Positions 25,433 through 33,640 of a stretch of 64,000 bases of DNA are shown here, one piece after another. The stretch's first letter is position 1. Each line of letters begins with the position of its first letter. Both the position numbers and the translations under genes were made by a program. Under the pieces are notes generated by a model that was not told the DNA's origin, ran no database searches, and was given only the letters and a program-made list of their open reading frames with translations. Origin of the DNA: Janibacter endophyticus (GTDB lineage: Bacteria; Actinomycetota; Actinomycetes; Actinomycetales; Dermatophilaceae); contig NZ_JAFEJG010000004.1 of NCBI RefSeq assembly GCF_016888335.1, positions 1,798,001-1,862,000 of the forward strand. The letters run 5' to 3'.

Positions 25433-28105
25433 AGCGAGGCGCTCCCTGAGGGCTACCCCCTGCTGGCCGAGGCCGACGTCGTCCTGCGCGACGGCACGGT
25501 CGCCCGACTGCGACCGATCCGGCCCGGTGACGCGGAGGCGATCCACCGCTTCCACGCCGGGCAGTCGGAGGAGTCGATCTACCTCCGGTTCTTCGCGCCG
25601 ATCCGCGAGCTGAGCCAGCGTGACGTGGAGCGCTTCACGACCGTCGACTATGTCGACCGGATGGCGCTCGTCGCGACGATCCGCGACGAGATCATCGGCA
25701 TCGGGCGCTACGACCGGGTGACACCCGAGAGCGCCGAGGTCGCCTTCAACATCAGCGACCACTACCAGGGCAAGGGGATCGGGTCGGTCCTCCTCGAGCA
25801 CCTCGCCGCCATCGCCCAGGAGCACGGGATCAGCCGCTTCGAGGCCGAGGTGCTGCCGCAGAACCGCAAGATGCTCTCCGTCTTCGCCGACGCCGGCTAC
25901 GAGGTGAGCAAGCGCTACGAGGACGGGGTCGTCGTCCTGCACTTCGACATCGAGCCGACCGCCCAGTCGCTCTCGGTGCGCTTCGCCCGTGAGCACCGGG
26001 CCGAGGCGGTGAGCGTCTCCTCCCTGCTGAACCCCCGGAGCATCGCGGTCGTCGGTGTGAGCCGGCGCGAACGGGCCATCGGTCACCAGGTGATGCGGCA
26101 CATCCTCGACGCAGGTTTCGCCGGAGAGGTCTACCCCGTCAACCCGGAGGGCGGCACGCTCCTCGGCACCCAGGCGTACCCGAGCGTCAGCGACCTGCCC
26201 GGTCCCGTCGACCTCGCGGTCGTCGCCGTCCCGGCGGCTGCCGTGCCGGGCGTCGTCGAGGAGTGCGCGGCGCAGGGGGTGCACGGTGTCCTCGTCATCT
26301 CGTCGGGTTTCGCGGAGGTGGGTGACGATGGTGCCCGGCTCCAGCAGCAGGTGCTGCGGATCGCGCGGGACAACGGCATGCGGGTCATCGGACCCAACTC
26401 CTTCGGCGTCATCAACAACGACGACTCGGTGCGGCTCAACGCCAGCCTCAGCCCGTCGATCCCTCCTGCCGGCCACCTCGGCCTCTACTCGCAGTCGGGG
26501 GCCCTGGCCGTGGCCAACCTCGACTCCGCGACGCGGCGCAACCTCGGCGTCTCGGAGTTCGTCTCCGCCGGCAACCGGGTCGATGTGTCCGGCAACGACG
26601 TCATGCAGTACTGGATCGACGACGACCGCACCAAGGCGGTCGGGCTCTATCTCGAGACGATGGGCAACCCGCGCAAGTTCTCGCGCATCGCGCGGGCGCT
26701 CGCGGCCAACAAGCCGGTCATCGTCGTGAAGTCCTTCGTGGGTGCCGTGCCCGGGCACCGCGTGCGCTCGGCCACCGTGCGTCCGCACGCGTTCGGCTCG
26801 ATGCTCGCCCAGGCCGGCGTCATCCACGTCGAGAACGTCCACCAGATGTTCGACGCCGCCCAGCTGCTGCTCCACCAGCCGCTGCCCAGGGGCAACCGGG
26901 TCGCGATCGTGACCAACTCCCACCAGCTCGGCACGATCAGCGCCGGCAACGCCGCGGCGTGGGGGCTGGAGGTGACGCACGGGCCGGTGTCGGTGCGCAC
27001 CGAGGCGCCGGCCAAGGAGTTCCGCGTCGCCGTCGACGCGGCCTTCGCCGACGAGCACGTCGACAGCGTCGTCGTCTGCTTCATCCCGCCCGTCGGGGCG
27101 CTCGACCACGACGTCGTCGAGGCGGTGCGCCACGCCGCGCTGCGCTCCGAGAAGCCCTGCGTCGCGACCCTGCTCGGCATGCGCGGGGTCGACAACGCCG
27201 AGGGCAACCTCGTCCCCGAGGACCCGGGCGGCGACGCGACGGACGGTCCCCGGCAGGCGGTCCCGCTCTACGGGATGCCCGAGGACGCGATCCGCGCCCT
27301 GGGCCTGGCCACGCGCTACGGCACGTGGCGGGAGAAGGACAAGGGCGAGCCCGTCGTGCGCGACGGCATCCGCCGTAGCGCCGCGCGCGAGATCATCGAC
27401 CGGGTCCTCGCGGACTACCCCGAGGGGCGGGCGCTCACCGACGACGAGTCCCACGAGCTGCTCGCGGCCTACGGCATCGACCTCTGGCGTCGGGTCGAGG
27501 TCGACAGCGCCGCCGAGGCCGTGGCGGCGGCCGACTCCCTCGGCTATCCCGTCGTGCTCAAGTCGCTCTCTCCGCTCGTCCGCGGCCAGTCGCTGCTCGA
27601 CGGGGTGCGGGTGGACCTGCGCGACGCCGATACCGTGGCGGTCGCCTTCGAGACGATGGACCAGAACCTCGCCCCGCTCGACGCGAACTACTTCGTCGTG
27701 CAGAAGATGGCCAACCGGGGTGTCTCGTGCGTCCTCGGCAGCGTCGAGGACCCCCTCTTCGGGCCGGTCATCTCCTTCAGCCTCGCGGGCTCCCCGACCG
27801 AGCTCATCGGCGACATCGCCTACCGGATCCCGCCGCTCACCGACGTTGACGCCCGCGAGATCGTCGACGACATCAAGCTCGCGCCGCTGCTCAACGGGCA
27901 CCGCGGGGCGACCCCGGTCGACCGGGCCGCGATCGAGGACGTCCTCGGGCGGCTCTCGCTGATGTCGGACGACTTCCTCGAGCTCGCGTCGGTCGTGCTC
28001 AACCCCGTGATGGCGCACGCGCAGGGCGCCACCGTCCTCGGCGCCGAGATCCAGGTCGCCCCGCCGCAGCAGCGCAAGGATCCCGGTCGACGGGCGATGT
28101 CCTGA
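25430..28105 (+). CDS. GNAT acetyltransferase fused to NDP-forming acyl-CoA synthetase-like module (Pat-type)
   Basis: 891 aa. The N-terminal GNAT domain (about 20-175) has the acetyl-CoA loop in HYQGKGIGSVLLEHL. A CoA-binding Rossmann domain follows (LLNPRSIAVVGVSRR, about 195-320), then succinyl-CoA-ligase-like domains (GLYSQSGALAVANLD, about 360-640) and a C-terminal ATP-grasp (about 680-880: VVLKSLSPLVRGQSLLDGV). This is the fused architecture of bacterial protein lysine acetyltransferases such as Pat. The synthetase part deviates from active enzymes: the usual AIVTNAGGPG reads AIVTNSHQLG, and the phosphohistidine SHTG region is shortened and reads VRPHAFGS. So a CoA- or nucleotide-sensing role driving acetylation of metabolic enzymes is more likely than acyl-CoA synthesis. 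Confidence 0.88.
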   Translation: MSEALPEGYPLLAEADVVLRDGTVARLRPIRPGDAEAIHRFHAGQSEESIYLRFFAPIRELSQRDVERFTTVDYVDRMALVATIRDEIIGIGRYDRVTPESAEVAFNISDHYQGKGIGSVLLEHLAAIAQEHGISRFEAEVLPQNRKMLSVFADAGYEVSKRYEDGVVVLHFDIEPTAQSLSVRFAREHRAEAVSVSSLLNPRSIAVVGVSRRERAIGHQVMRHILDAGFAGEVYPVNPEGGTLLGTQAYPSVSDLPGPVDLAVVAVPAAAVPGVVEECAAQGVHGVLVISSGFAEVGDDGARLQQQVLRIARDNGMRVIGPNSFGVINNDDSVRLNASLSPSIPPAGHLGLYSQSGALAVANLDSATRRNLGVSEFVSAGNRVDVSGNDVMQYWIDDDRTKAVGLYLETMGNPRKFSRIARALAANKPVIVVKSFVGAVPGHRVRSATVRPHAFGSMLAQAGVIHVENVHQMFDAAQLLLHQPLPRGNRVAIVTNSHQLGTISAGNAAAWGLEVTHGPVSVRTEAPAKEFRVAVDAAFADEHVDSVVVCFIPPVGALDHDVVEAVRHAALRSEKPCVATLLGMRGVDNAEGNLVPEDPGGDATDGPRQAVPLYGMPEDAIRALGLATRYGTWREKDKGEPVVRDGIRRSAAREIIDRVLADYPEGRALTDDESHELLAAYGIDLWRRVEVDSAAEAVAAADSLGYPVVLKSLSPLVRGQSLLDGVRVDLRDADTVAVAFETMDQNLAPLDANYFVVQKMANRGVSCVLGSVEDPLFGPVISFSLAGSPTELIGDIAYRIPPLTDVDAREIVDDIKLAPLLNGHRGATPVDRAAIEDVLGRLSLMSDDFLELASVVLNPVMAHAQGATVLGAEIQVAPPQQRKDPGRRAMS

Positions 28106-28112
28106 CCTGCGG

Positions 28113-28128
28113 CACAATGGGCGCCATG
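28113..28128 (+). promoter_or_regulatory. Leaderless promoter of the DUF5998 gene
   Basis: CACAAT at 28113-28118 plus 7 nt to ATG 28126. This argues for the second of two in-frame ATGs (28117 overlaps the -10 element). Confidence 0.55.
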
Positions 28129-28719
28129 TCCCAGGTGCCCACCGGTCTGACGCAGATCCCGCTCCCGCAGCCGCTCGTCGACGCGGTGGCCCGCGCCGGC
28201 TACTACCCCGAGCTCGTCGCGGACATCATTCGGGCCGCGGTCGGTGTCGAGGAGATCGTCAGCCACCTCGTGCACCAGGAGACGACCTTCGACCAGGAGG
28301 CCGTGCGTCGGCACATCACCGTGCTCGTCACGACGCCCACGCGGCTCGTCATCGCGCACGCCGACGACTTCCCCGACCACAGCGACCGGCAGGACGTAGC
28401 GACCGCGACGACCGAGTGCATCCCCCTTCGCTCCGTCCGCGGCGTCATGCTCACGCACGTCGTCCCCGACCCCTCGAGCTACGTCCCCGGCTCCCTCGGC
28501 CGCGAGCTGACCCTCACCGTCGGGTGGGGCACGGTGAGCCGGGTCGACCTGCTGCCCGCCGTGTGCGCCGACCCGACGTGCGACGCCGACCACGGCTACG
28601 AGGGCACGGTCACCGCCGACGACATCTCGCTGCGGATCAGCGCCGAGGCCGAGGGGAGCGGCGCGCTCGAGGCCGCGACGGCCTTCGCCCGGGACCTCTC
28701 CGCACGCGTCGGCGGGTGA
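28126..28719 (+). CDS. DUF5998 family protein
   Basis: 197 aa. A conserved actinobacterial cytosolic family of unknown function; recognisable stretches are LPQPLVDAVARAGYYPELVA, TFDQEAVRRHITVLVTTPTR, IPLRSVRGVMLTHVV and LPAVCADPTCDADHGYEG. The last has two Cys and a His that could bind a metal. There is no membrane segment or signal peptide. The stop codon overlaps the next gene's GTG (GTGA), so it is translationally coupled to the phosphodiesterase-like gene. The pair is found downstream of the Pat-type gene in related genomes, as I recall. Confidence 0.85.
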   Translation: MSQVPTGLTQIPLPQPLVDAVARAGYYPELVADIIRAAVGVEEIVSHLVHQETTFDQEAVRRHITVLVTTPTRLVIAHADDFPDHSDRQDVATATTECIPLRSVRGVMLTHVVPDPSSYVPGSLGRELTLTVGWGTVSRVDLLPAVCADPTCDADHGYEGTVTADDISLRISAEAEGSGALEAATAFARDLSARVGG

Positions 28720-29870
28720 GCGCCCACCCGACCCCCGGGCTGCCCGGCGCCGGGGAGGGGCTGCTCGACCGGCTCCTGCCGACCGTCGCGACGAGCCTGG
28801 GCGTGAGCGGCCTGGCCCGACCCGGCGACCGCGTCCTCGCGCCGGCGCGACGGGCCGTCGTCGTCCTCGTCGACGGCCTCGGTGCCGAGCTGCTACGACG
28901 ACGCGGCGGCCACGCCCCCTTCGTCCGAAGCCTCGTGGGCCGACCCGAGTCGGTGACCCTCGGCTGCGGGTTCCCCTCGACGACCGCGACGTCCATGGCG
29001 ACCTTCGGCACCGGCCGGCTCGCCGGCGAGCACGGGCTCGTGGGCTACGAGGCCTATGACCCCGCGACCGGGCGGGCCTTCAACGAGCTGTCCTGGGAGG
29101 ACGGGCCGGATCCGCGGCAGTGGCAGCCGCACCCGACCGTCTTCGAGGCGGCGAGCGCCCAGGGGGTCGAGACCGTCCGCGTCGGACCGGGTTTCTTCGA
29201 CGGCTCGGGCCTGACGGAGGCGGCGCTGCGGGGCGGGCGCTTCGTCGCCGCCTCGTCCCTGGACCGGCGGGTCGACGTGACCCTCGAGGTGCTGCGGGCG
29301 CATCGCCGCGCGCTCGTCTACCTCTACTGGGGCGACCTCGACAAGGTCGGCCACGTCCACGGCTGCGAGTCCTGGCAGTGGGGCGAGGAGCTCGAGAGCA
29401 TCGATGCCGCGCTGCGCCGGCTCGCGGCCTCGCTGCCCCCGGACTGTGCCCTGCACATCACGGCCGACCACGGCATGGTCGACGTCCCGCACGAGCGGCG
29501 GCTCGACCTCGCGTACGAGCCGGACCTCGCCGCGGGGGTCGCCGAGGTCGCCGGTGAGCCACGGTCGGTGCAGCTGCACTGCATGCCGGGTGCGGTGCCG
29601 GACGTGCTGGCGGCATGGCGGGAGCGGCTGGGCTCGGGGGCGATCGTCGTCACGCGCGACGAGGCGGTCGCCGCCGGATGGTTCGGGCCGGTCGAGTCGC
29701 GGGTCGCGCCGCGCATCGGTGACGTCGTCGCGACGATGACCGGCCCGGTAGCGGTGGCCGACTCGCGCCGCCACCGCCCCGAGCTCATGGCCCTCGTCGG
29801 GCTGCACGGGTCGCTGACCCTCGACGAGGTCGCCATCCCGTGGCTCTGCGCTCCCGCCGAGCGCGCATAG
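28716..29870 (+). CDS. Alkaline phosphatase-superfamily phosphodiesterase/nucleotide pyrophosphatase
   Basis: 384 aa from the GTG that overlaps the DUF5998 stop. The metal-dependent hydrolase core begins at VVVLVDGLGAELL (first metal Asp), with the nucleophile region GCGFPSTTATSMATFGTG (Thr in the NPP-type PSTTAT motif), then LVYLYWGDLDKVGHVHG (Asp and His ligands) and ITADHGMVDVP (Asp-His). This set is typical of the type I phosphodiesterase/nucleotide pyrophosphatase family. No signal peptide or membrane segment is visible, so it probably acts in the cytoplasm. Substrate unknown. The tdk leaderless promoter begins at its very 3' end. Confidence 0.9.
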   Translation: MSAHPTPGLPGAGEGLLDRLLPTVATSLGVSGLARPGDRVLAPARRAVVVLVDGLGAELLRRRGGHAPFVRSLVGRPESVTLGCGFPSTTATSMATFGTGRLAGEHGLVGYEAYDPATGRAFNELSWEDGPDPRQWQPHPTVFEAASAQGVETVRVGPGFFDGSGLTEAALRGGRFVAASSLDRRVDVTLEVLRAHRRALVYLYWGDLDKVGHVHGCESWQWGEELESIDAALRRLAASLPPDCALHITADHGMVDVPHERRLDLAYEPDLAAGVAEVAGEPRSVQLHCMPGAVPDVLAAWRERLGSGAIVVTRDEAVAAGWFGPVESRVAPRIGDVVATMTGPVAVADSRRHRPELMALVGLHGSLTLDEVAIPWLCAPAERA

Positions 29871-29884
29871 GGTGTCTGCCCGTG
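29868..29884 (+). promoter_or_regulatory. Leaderless promoter of tdk
   Basis: TAGGGT at 29868-29873, overlapping the stop codon of the upstream gene, and 8 nt to GTG 29882. No Shine-Dalgarno sequence. Confidence 0.55.
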
Positions 29885-30568
29885 GCTGAGCTCGTCTTCT
29901 TCTCCGGGACCATGGACTGCGGCAAGTCGACGCTGGCGCTGCAGATGGACCACAACCACCGCGCGCGGGGCCGGCAGGGGCTGATCTTCACCCGGCTGGA
30001 CCGGGCGGGGGAGTCGGTCCTGTCCTCCCGGCTCGGCCTGGCGACGAGCGCTGTCGAGGTGAGCGAGGACCTCGACTTCTGGGAGGTCGTCGTCGCCCAG
30101 CTGACCGCGGGCGGCAAGGTCGACTACCTCATCTGCGACGAGGCGCAGTTCTACACCCCGGAGCAGGTCGAGCAGCTCGCCCGGCTCGTCGACGAGCTCG
30201 ACATCGAGGTCTACGCGTTCGGGATCATGGCCGACTTCCGCACCCGGCTCTTCCCGGGGTCGCAGCGGCTCGTCGAGCTCGCCGACCGGACCCAGGTCCT
30301 CCAGGTGGCGGCGCTGTGCTGGTGCGGGGCGCGGGCGACGCACAACGCCCGCGTCGTCGACGGGGTCATGGTCAACGAGGGGGAGCAGGTCGTCGTCGGG
30401 GACACCGCGGCGGGGCAGTCCGAGGTCGACTACGAGGTGCTCTGCCGACGTCACCACACGCGGCGGATGAGCTCGCGCGCCGCCCAGGCGGCCGCCGTCT
30501 CGGCGGACGTCCTCCCCTTCGACCTCGACGCCTGCCCCATCCCGCCCCGCAGATCCGAATTTCCCTAG
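29882..30568 (+). CDS. tdk: Thymidine kinase
   Basis: 228 aa from GTG. The type II thymidine kinase fold shows the P-loop FFSGTMDCGKSTLALQ, the Walker B-like DYLICDEAQFYTPEQ and the lasso-domain zinc cysteines (CWCGARATHNAR and a later CRRHH). It phosphorylates thymidine for salvage. The C-terminus is unusual: the last residues RRSEFP and the stop codon are encoded by the left end of the intergenic inverted repeat that starts at 30551, so the repeat sets where the protein ends. The gene is convergent with the hydrolase gene across that repeat. Confidence 0.93.
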   Translation: MAELVFFSGTMDCGKSTLALQMDHNHRARGRQGLIFTRLDRAGESVLSSRLGLATSAVEVSEDLDFWEVVVAQLTAGGKVDYLICDEAQFYTPEQVEQLARLVDELDIEVYAFGIMADFRTRLFPGSQRLVELADRTQVLQVAALCWCGARATHNARVVDGVMVNEGEQVVVGDTAAGQSEVDYEVLCRRHHTRRMSSRAAQAAAVSADVLPFDLDACPIPPRRSEFP

Positions 30569-30821
30569 GTTGCTCTCATCCGCCCAGGACTCTTCCGGGG
30601 CGGATTGTCAGGTCCCCAGGCGGATCTCGCGGCGACGGGTCGAAGGACCCGGGGCCCCCCCTTCGTCCCGGGGCTGAGGACCCGGGCTGCGCGGCCGAAG
30701 GGCGACGACCGGCACCCTGGTGGGACGGCCGCTGGCCCGTCCCAGGATCCGCTGAGGCTTCGGATGATCCGCTCGCGAACATCCCCAAGCCTGTGACAGA
30801 AGCCTCGGGAAACTTGGATCT
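30551..30821. repeat. Composite inverted repeat between convergent genes (copy A)
   Basis: 271 nt whose outer ends are inverted copies of each other: the left reads AGATCCGAATTTCCC then AGGTTGCTCTCA (30551-30577), and the right, on the other strand, reads AGATCCAAGTTTCCC then AGGCTTCTGTCA. Nested inside, ATCCGCC at 30578-30584 pairs with GGCGGAT at 30599-30605. The interior also has GC-rich hairpins (GGGACGGCC/GGCCCGTCCC near 30722-30742). The ends abut the stop codons of tdk and of the hydrolase gene. The same ends form a second, shorter copy at 50191-50273. No coding potential is visible. Confidence 0.85.
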
Positions 30822-32155
30822 CAGCGGCCGCGGAGGGGGGAGTCGCGGGGGGTCTCGGAGTCGGGGGAGTCGACCCCGACGATGTCGGCGATGAGCGAGT
30901 GCACCCGCGGGTGGTTCTGCAGGTCGAGGTGGTTGAGCCCGCCGAGGTGGACCGTGCGCGAGCTGCCCACCGCGCCGTCCTCGGCGTGCGCCCAGCCCCG
31001 CGCCGAGTCTCGCGGCACGACGAGGTCACCGAAGTAGTCCGCCCACCGTGAGTGCGGGTCCCGCGAGACCGTCGCGACGACGGCGAGGTGGCGCACCTGC
31101 TCGTGCGGGCGCGCGTGGGTCCGGCGGTCCTCGGGGTCCTCGGGGTCGTGCCCGCGCCAGTCGTCGTCGACGAGGTTGCCGTGGCGCATGTCGCGGATGC
31201 CGTCGCTGCGGGTGCGGATGATCTCCGAGACCCACCGGGTCGCGTGGTGCCCGGCGCTCACGGTCGCGATGGTGTTGGCCGTGCGCTCCAGCGGCGTCCC
31301 GTGGTGCGGAGTGCCGAGCGTGACCGTGTCGGTCGTCACCTCGGTCCACGGCTCGTCGAGGTCGGACTGCGCCAGGGCGGAGTGGGCGACGAGCCCACCC
31401 ATCGAGTGCCCGACGAAGATGATGCGCTCCACCGGGACGGGCCAGCGCGCCTTGACCTTGCGCATGAGGTCGCGCAGCTGGCGACCGTTCGTCGAGACCC
31501 GCAGGCCGCTGTTGTACCGGACCCACAGCGCGGAGACGTCGCCGTCGGCCTCGAGCCGGCGCCCGTAGCTCAACGCGCGTCCGTGGTCGTCGCGGTCCGA
31601 GCGACGCTTCCAGATCTGCTCGTTGCCGACAAAGCCGTGGACGAAGACGACGACCGTGCTCTTGGCGTCGGGGTAGGCGGCCGTCAGGCCCGCCTTGGTC
31701 ACCGGGACGTCGCGCCCGGAGCGACGCAGCGTCATCGGGTACGAGACCGCGGACCCTGCGGCAGCGAGCTTGTCACCGTGGAAGCCGTGGAGGATCGCGA
31801 GGATCGCGCGGGCCCGCCGGTGGTCGGCGATGTGCTCCGGGGCGGGTCGCGAGGGAGCCCCGGGGATCGCTGGCTCCTGGAGGACCTGCTCGGGCAGCTT
31901 GCTCACGACGAGTCCGGCGGCCGTCGCGCCGGCCTCGAGCGCGCGTCCGGTGAGCCCGTAGACGCCTCGGGTCATCGTGTCGTGCGCGATCTCGATGGGC
32001 GTCACGACCGGGAGCGCCAGCGGCCCCGCGACGCGCCGCACCTTGGTGAAGGCGGACGAGGCGATCGCGCCGTGGATGTCACGGACCACCCCCGTGGCCC
32101 CGCGCAGGCCGAAACCCACGAGACGTCCCGTCTCCACCACGTCATCGACCCGCAT
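30821..32155 (-). CDS. Alpha/beta hydrolase, lipase-like
   Basis: 444 aa from ATG with GGAGGGG upstream. The hydrolase core starts at STVVVFVHGFVGNEQIW (oxyanion region), has the nucleophile elbow IIFVGHSMGGLVAHSAL, a TLGTPHHGTPLERTAN segment and a late His in VHLGGLNHLDL; the acidic residue is probably in YFGDLVVP. The N-terminal 150 residues (including ARAILAILHGFHGD) are helical and family-specific. This arrangement resembles PGAP1-like or triacylglycerol lipases. No signal peptide is visible, so it may be intracellular or peripherally membrane-bound. The stop codon TGA is immediately followed by the repeat-end motif GATCC. Confidence 0.87.
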   Translation of the reverse strand: MRVDDVVETGRLVGFGLRGATGVVRDIHGAIASSAFTKVRRVAGPLALPVVTPIEIAHDTMTRGVYGLTGRALEAGATAAGLVVSKLPEQVLQEPAIPGAPSRPAPEHIADHRRARAILAILHGFHGDKLAAAGSAVSYPMTLRRSGRDVPVTKAGLTAAYPDAKSTVVVFVHGFVGNEQIWKRRSDRDDHGRALSYGRRLEADGDVSALWVRYNSGLRVSTNGRQLRDLMRKVKARWPVPVERIIFVGHSMGGLVAHSALAQSDLDEPWTEVTTDTVTLGTPHHGTPLERTANTIATVSAGHHATRWVSEIIRTRSDGIRDMRHGNLVDDDWRGHDPEDPEDRRTHARPHEQVRHLAVVATVSRDPHSRWADYFGDLVVPRDSARGWAHAEDGAVGSSRTVHLGGLNHLDLQNHPRVHSLIADIVGVDSPDSETPRDSPLRGR

Positions 32156-32278
32156 CGCCCCTCCATCCCTCAGGACAGCGTCGGCGCCGGTCCCTCCCTC
32201 GACGGTAGCCCCGACCGGACGTCCACGGGCCCACCAGCGGCCTCACCGGGGTGTGGCGTCCGCGACATGCGGGTCGGG

Positions 32279-33544
32279 TCAGCCCTGGTCCCCGCGGCTC
32301 TTGCCGAACATCACGTCGTCCCAGCTGGGGACGCTGGCCCGGCCCTTGCGCTTCGGGGGCTTGGGCGAAGGGGCGGGCTCGGGCGAAGGGGTGTCCGCAC
32401 CGGGCTCGTCGGCCGGCCCGGGCTCGTCCGGGACCGCGGAGTCGTCCGGGGCCGCTGCCTCGACCGGCTCGGGTGCCTCCTCGACCGGCTCGGGTGCCTC
32501 CTCGACCGGTGGCGCCTCGACCGGCTCGGTCGGTGCGTCGACGGCCGCCTCGACGGCCTCGGTGGCCTCGGTGGCCTCCGCAGACGCCTCGCGGGGCTCG
32601 TCCGTCGCGGGTCCTGCTGCGACGTCGCTCACCTCGGCATCGGAGGGCTCGGAGGCCGCCTCAGGGGCCGACCCCGGATCCTCGTCGCGCGGGTGGACGC
32701 CCTTGGCCCCCGGGGGGAGCTCGTCGTGGGCGTCGGGCACGGGGGCGACCGTCGGGATCGCGGTCGGCGTGGTCGGCGCCGCCGGGCTCTCCGGCTCGTC
32801 GATCGGGAGCGGGGGCTCGTGGACGACCTTGCGCCGCCCGCGTCGGCGTCCCCGGGCGTGCTCGCGCATCGAGGCCATGAGCTCGTCGGAGTCACGCTGC
32901 GTGCTGCGCGCCTCCTCCGCCTCGACGTCGAAGACGGTCGTCGGGCGGTGCGGGGTCGGGACGACCCCCTCCTGGGCGTCGGCCTCGGAGAGCCAGCGGG
33001 CCTCGTCGTTCTTCGCGACGACGCTCATGCCGGCGGGGTCGAACCACCACGTGGCCCTGCGCTCCTTGCCGCCGGCCGTGAAGGACGCGGTGACCGTCCA
33101 CTGGCCGTCGCCGTCCCGGGCGGAGTCCCAGATGACGTCCTCCTCCGCGACGCTGCGGGCGGCCAGCCGGGCGGCCGCGCGACCGCCGAGGGTCTCGTTC
33201 GCCCCGGCGCCCTGCCCGCGCATCCGGACCCGCCGGGCGGACCAGGCGACGTGCTCGCGCTCGGCGAGGACCGGTCCCTCGAAGCGGGCGATCTTCTCCA
33301 GGCTCCAGCCGGTGCGGGCGGCGACCTCGTCGGCCGTCGCGCCGGCCCGGATCATCGCCTGGACCTCGCGCGGCCGCACGGTGCTGTCGATCTCGATCTC
33401 GAGCTGGCCGAGCCGCGGCTTGTCACGGCGGGCCGCGGCGCGGAGGCGGTCGTCGATCTCGATGCGGTACTCCTCGCCGTCGCTGTCGGCGACGACGAGG
33501 TGCTCTCCGTCGTCGTGCACACCGATCAGTCGAAGGTCACGCAT
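32279..33544 (-). CDS. sepH: Septation protein SepH (DUF3071)
   Basis: 421 aa from ATG with AGAGGAC upstream. The N-terminal DUF3071 domain starts MRDLRLIGVHDDGEHLVVAD and contains a helix-turn-helix-like RPREVQAMIRAGATADEVAA, as in Streptomyces SepH, which binds and stimulates FtsZ assembly. A C-terminal region from about residue 225 is disordered, dominated by Pro, Glu and Ala, with repeated EAPEPVEEAPEPVE-type units (PVEAPPVEEAPEPVEEAPEP). The conserved DUF3071 core covers about 1-180. It is divergent from the ferrochelatase gene. A cell-division role is from family knowledge. Confidence 0.93.
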   Translation of the reverse strand: MRDLRLIGVHDDGEHLVVADSDGEEYRIEIDDRLRAAARRDKPRLGQLEIEIDSTVRPREVQAMIRAGATADEVAARTGWSLEKIARFEGPVLAEREHVAWSARRVRMRGQGAGANETLGGRAAARLAARSVAEEDVIWDSARDGDGQWTVTASFTAGGKERRATWWFDPAGMSVVAKNDEARWLSEADAQEGVVPTPHRPTTVFDVEAEEARSTQRDSDELMASMREHARGRRRGRRKVVHEPPLPIDEPESPAAPTTPTAIPTVAPVPDAHDELPPGAKGVHPRDEDPGSAPEAASEPSDAEVSDVAAGPATDEPREASAEATEATEAVEAAVDAPTEPVEAPPVEEAPEPVEEAPEPVEAAAPDDSAVPDEPGPADEPGADTPSPEPAPSPKPPKRKGRASVPSWDDVMFGKSRGDQG

Positions 33545-33624
33545 GACAGTCCTCTCTGCGGGTCCGGTTCAGGGCCGACTCTGCCACCCAGGACGGGGCG
33601 ATCGCGGCAACCACGCCGCGCGAC

Positions 33625-33640
33625 TACGGTGGTGGCCATG
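33625..33640 (+). promoter_or_regulatory. Leaderless promoter of cpfC
   Basis: TACGGT at 33625-33630, 7 nt, then ATG 33638. No Shine-Dalgarno sequence. It lies in the 93-nt gap shared with divergent sepH. Confidence 0.6.

Noticed and set aside
24926-28117. Minus-strand open frame of over 1000 codons opposite the GNAT/acyl-CoA synthetase gene
   Set aside because: Asp/Val/Gly/Arg-rich shadow; the plus strand has all the domain motifs.
30551-30821. Small coding genes or a transposase within the repeat
   Set aside because: Frames there are short and without motif; the element consists of inverted repeats.
32380-32560. Tandem repeat in sepH as a possible recombination element
   Set aside because: It is an in-frame Pro/Glu/Ala low-complexity region of the disordered SepH tail, as in other members.
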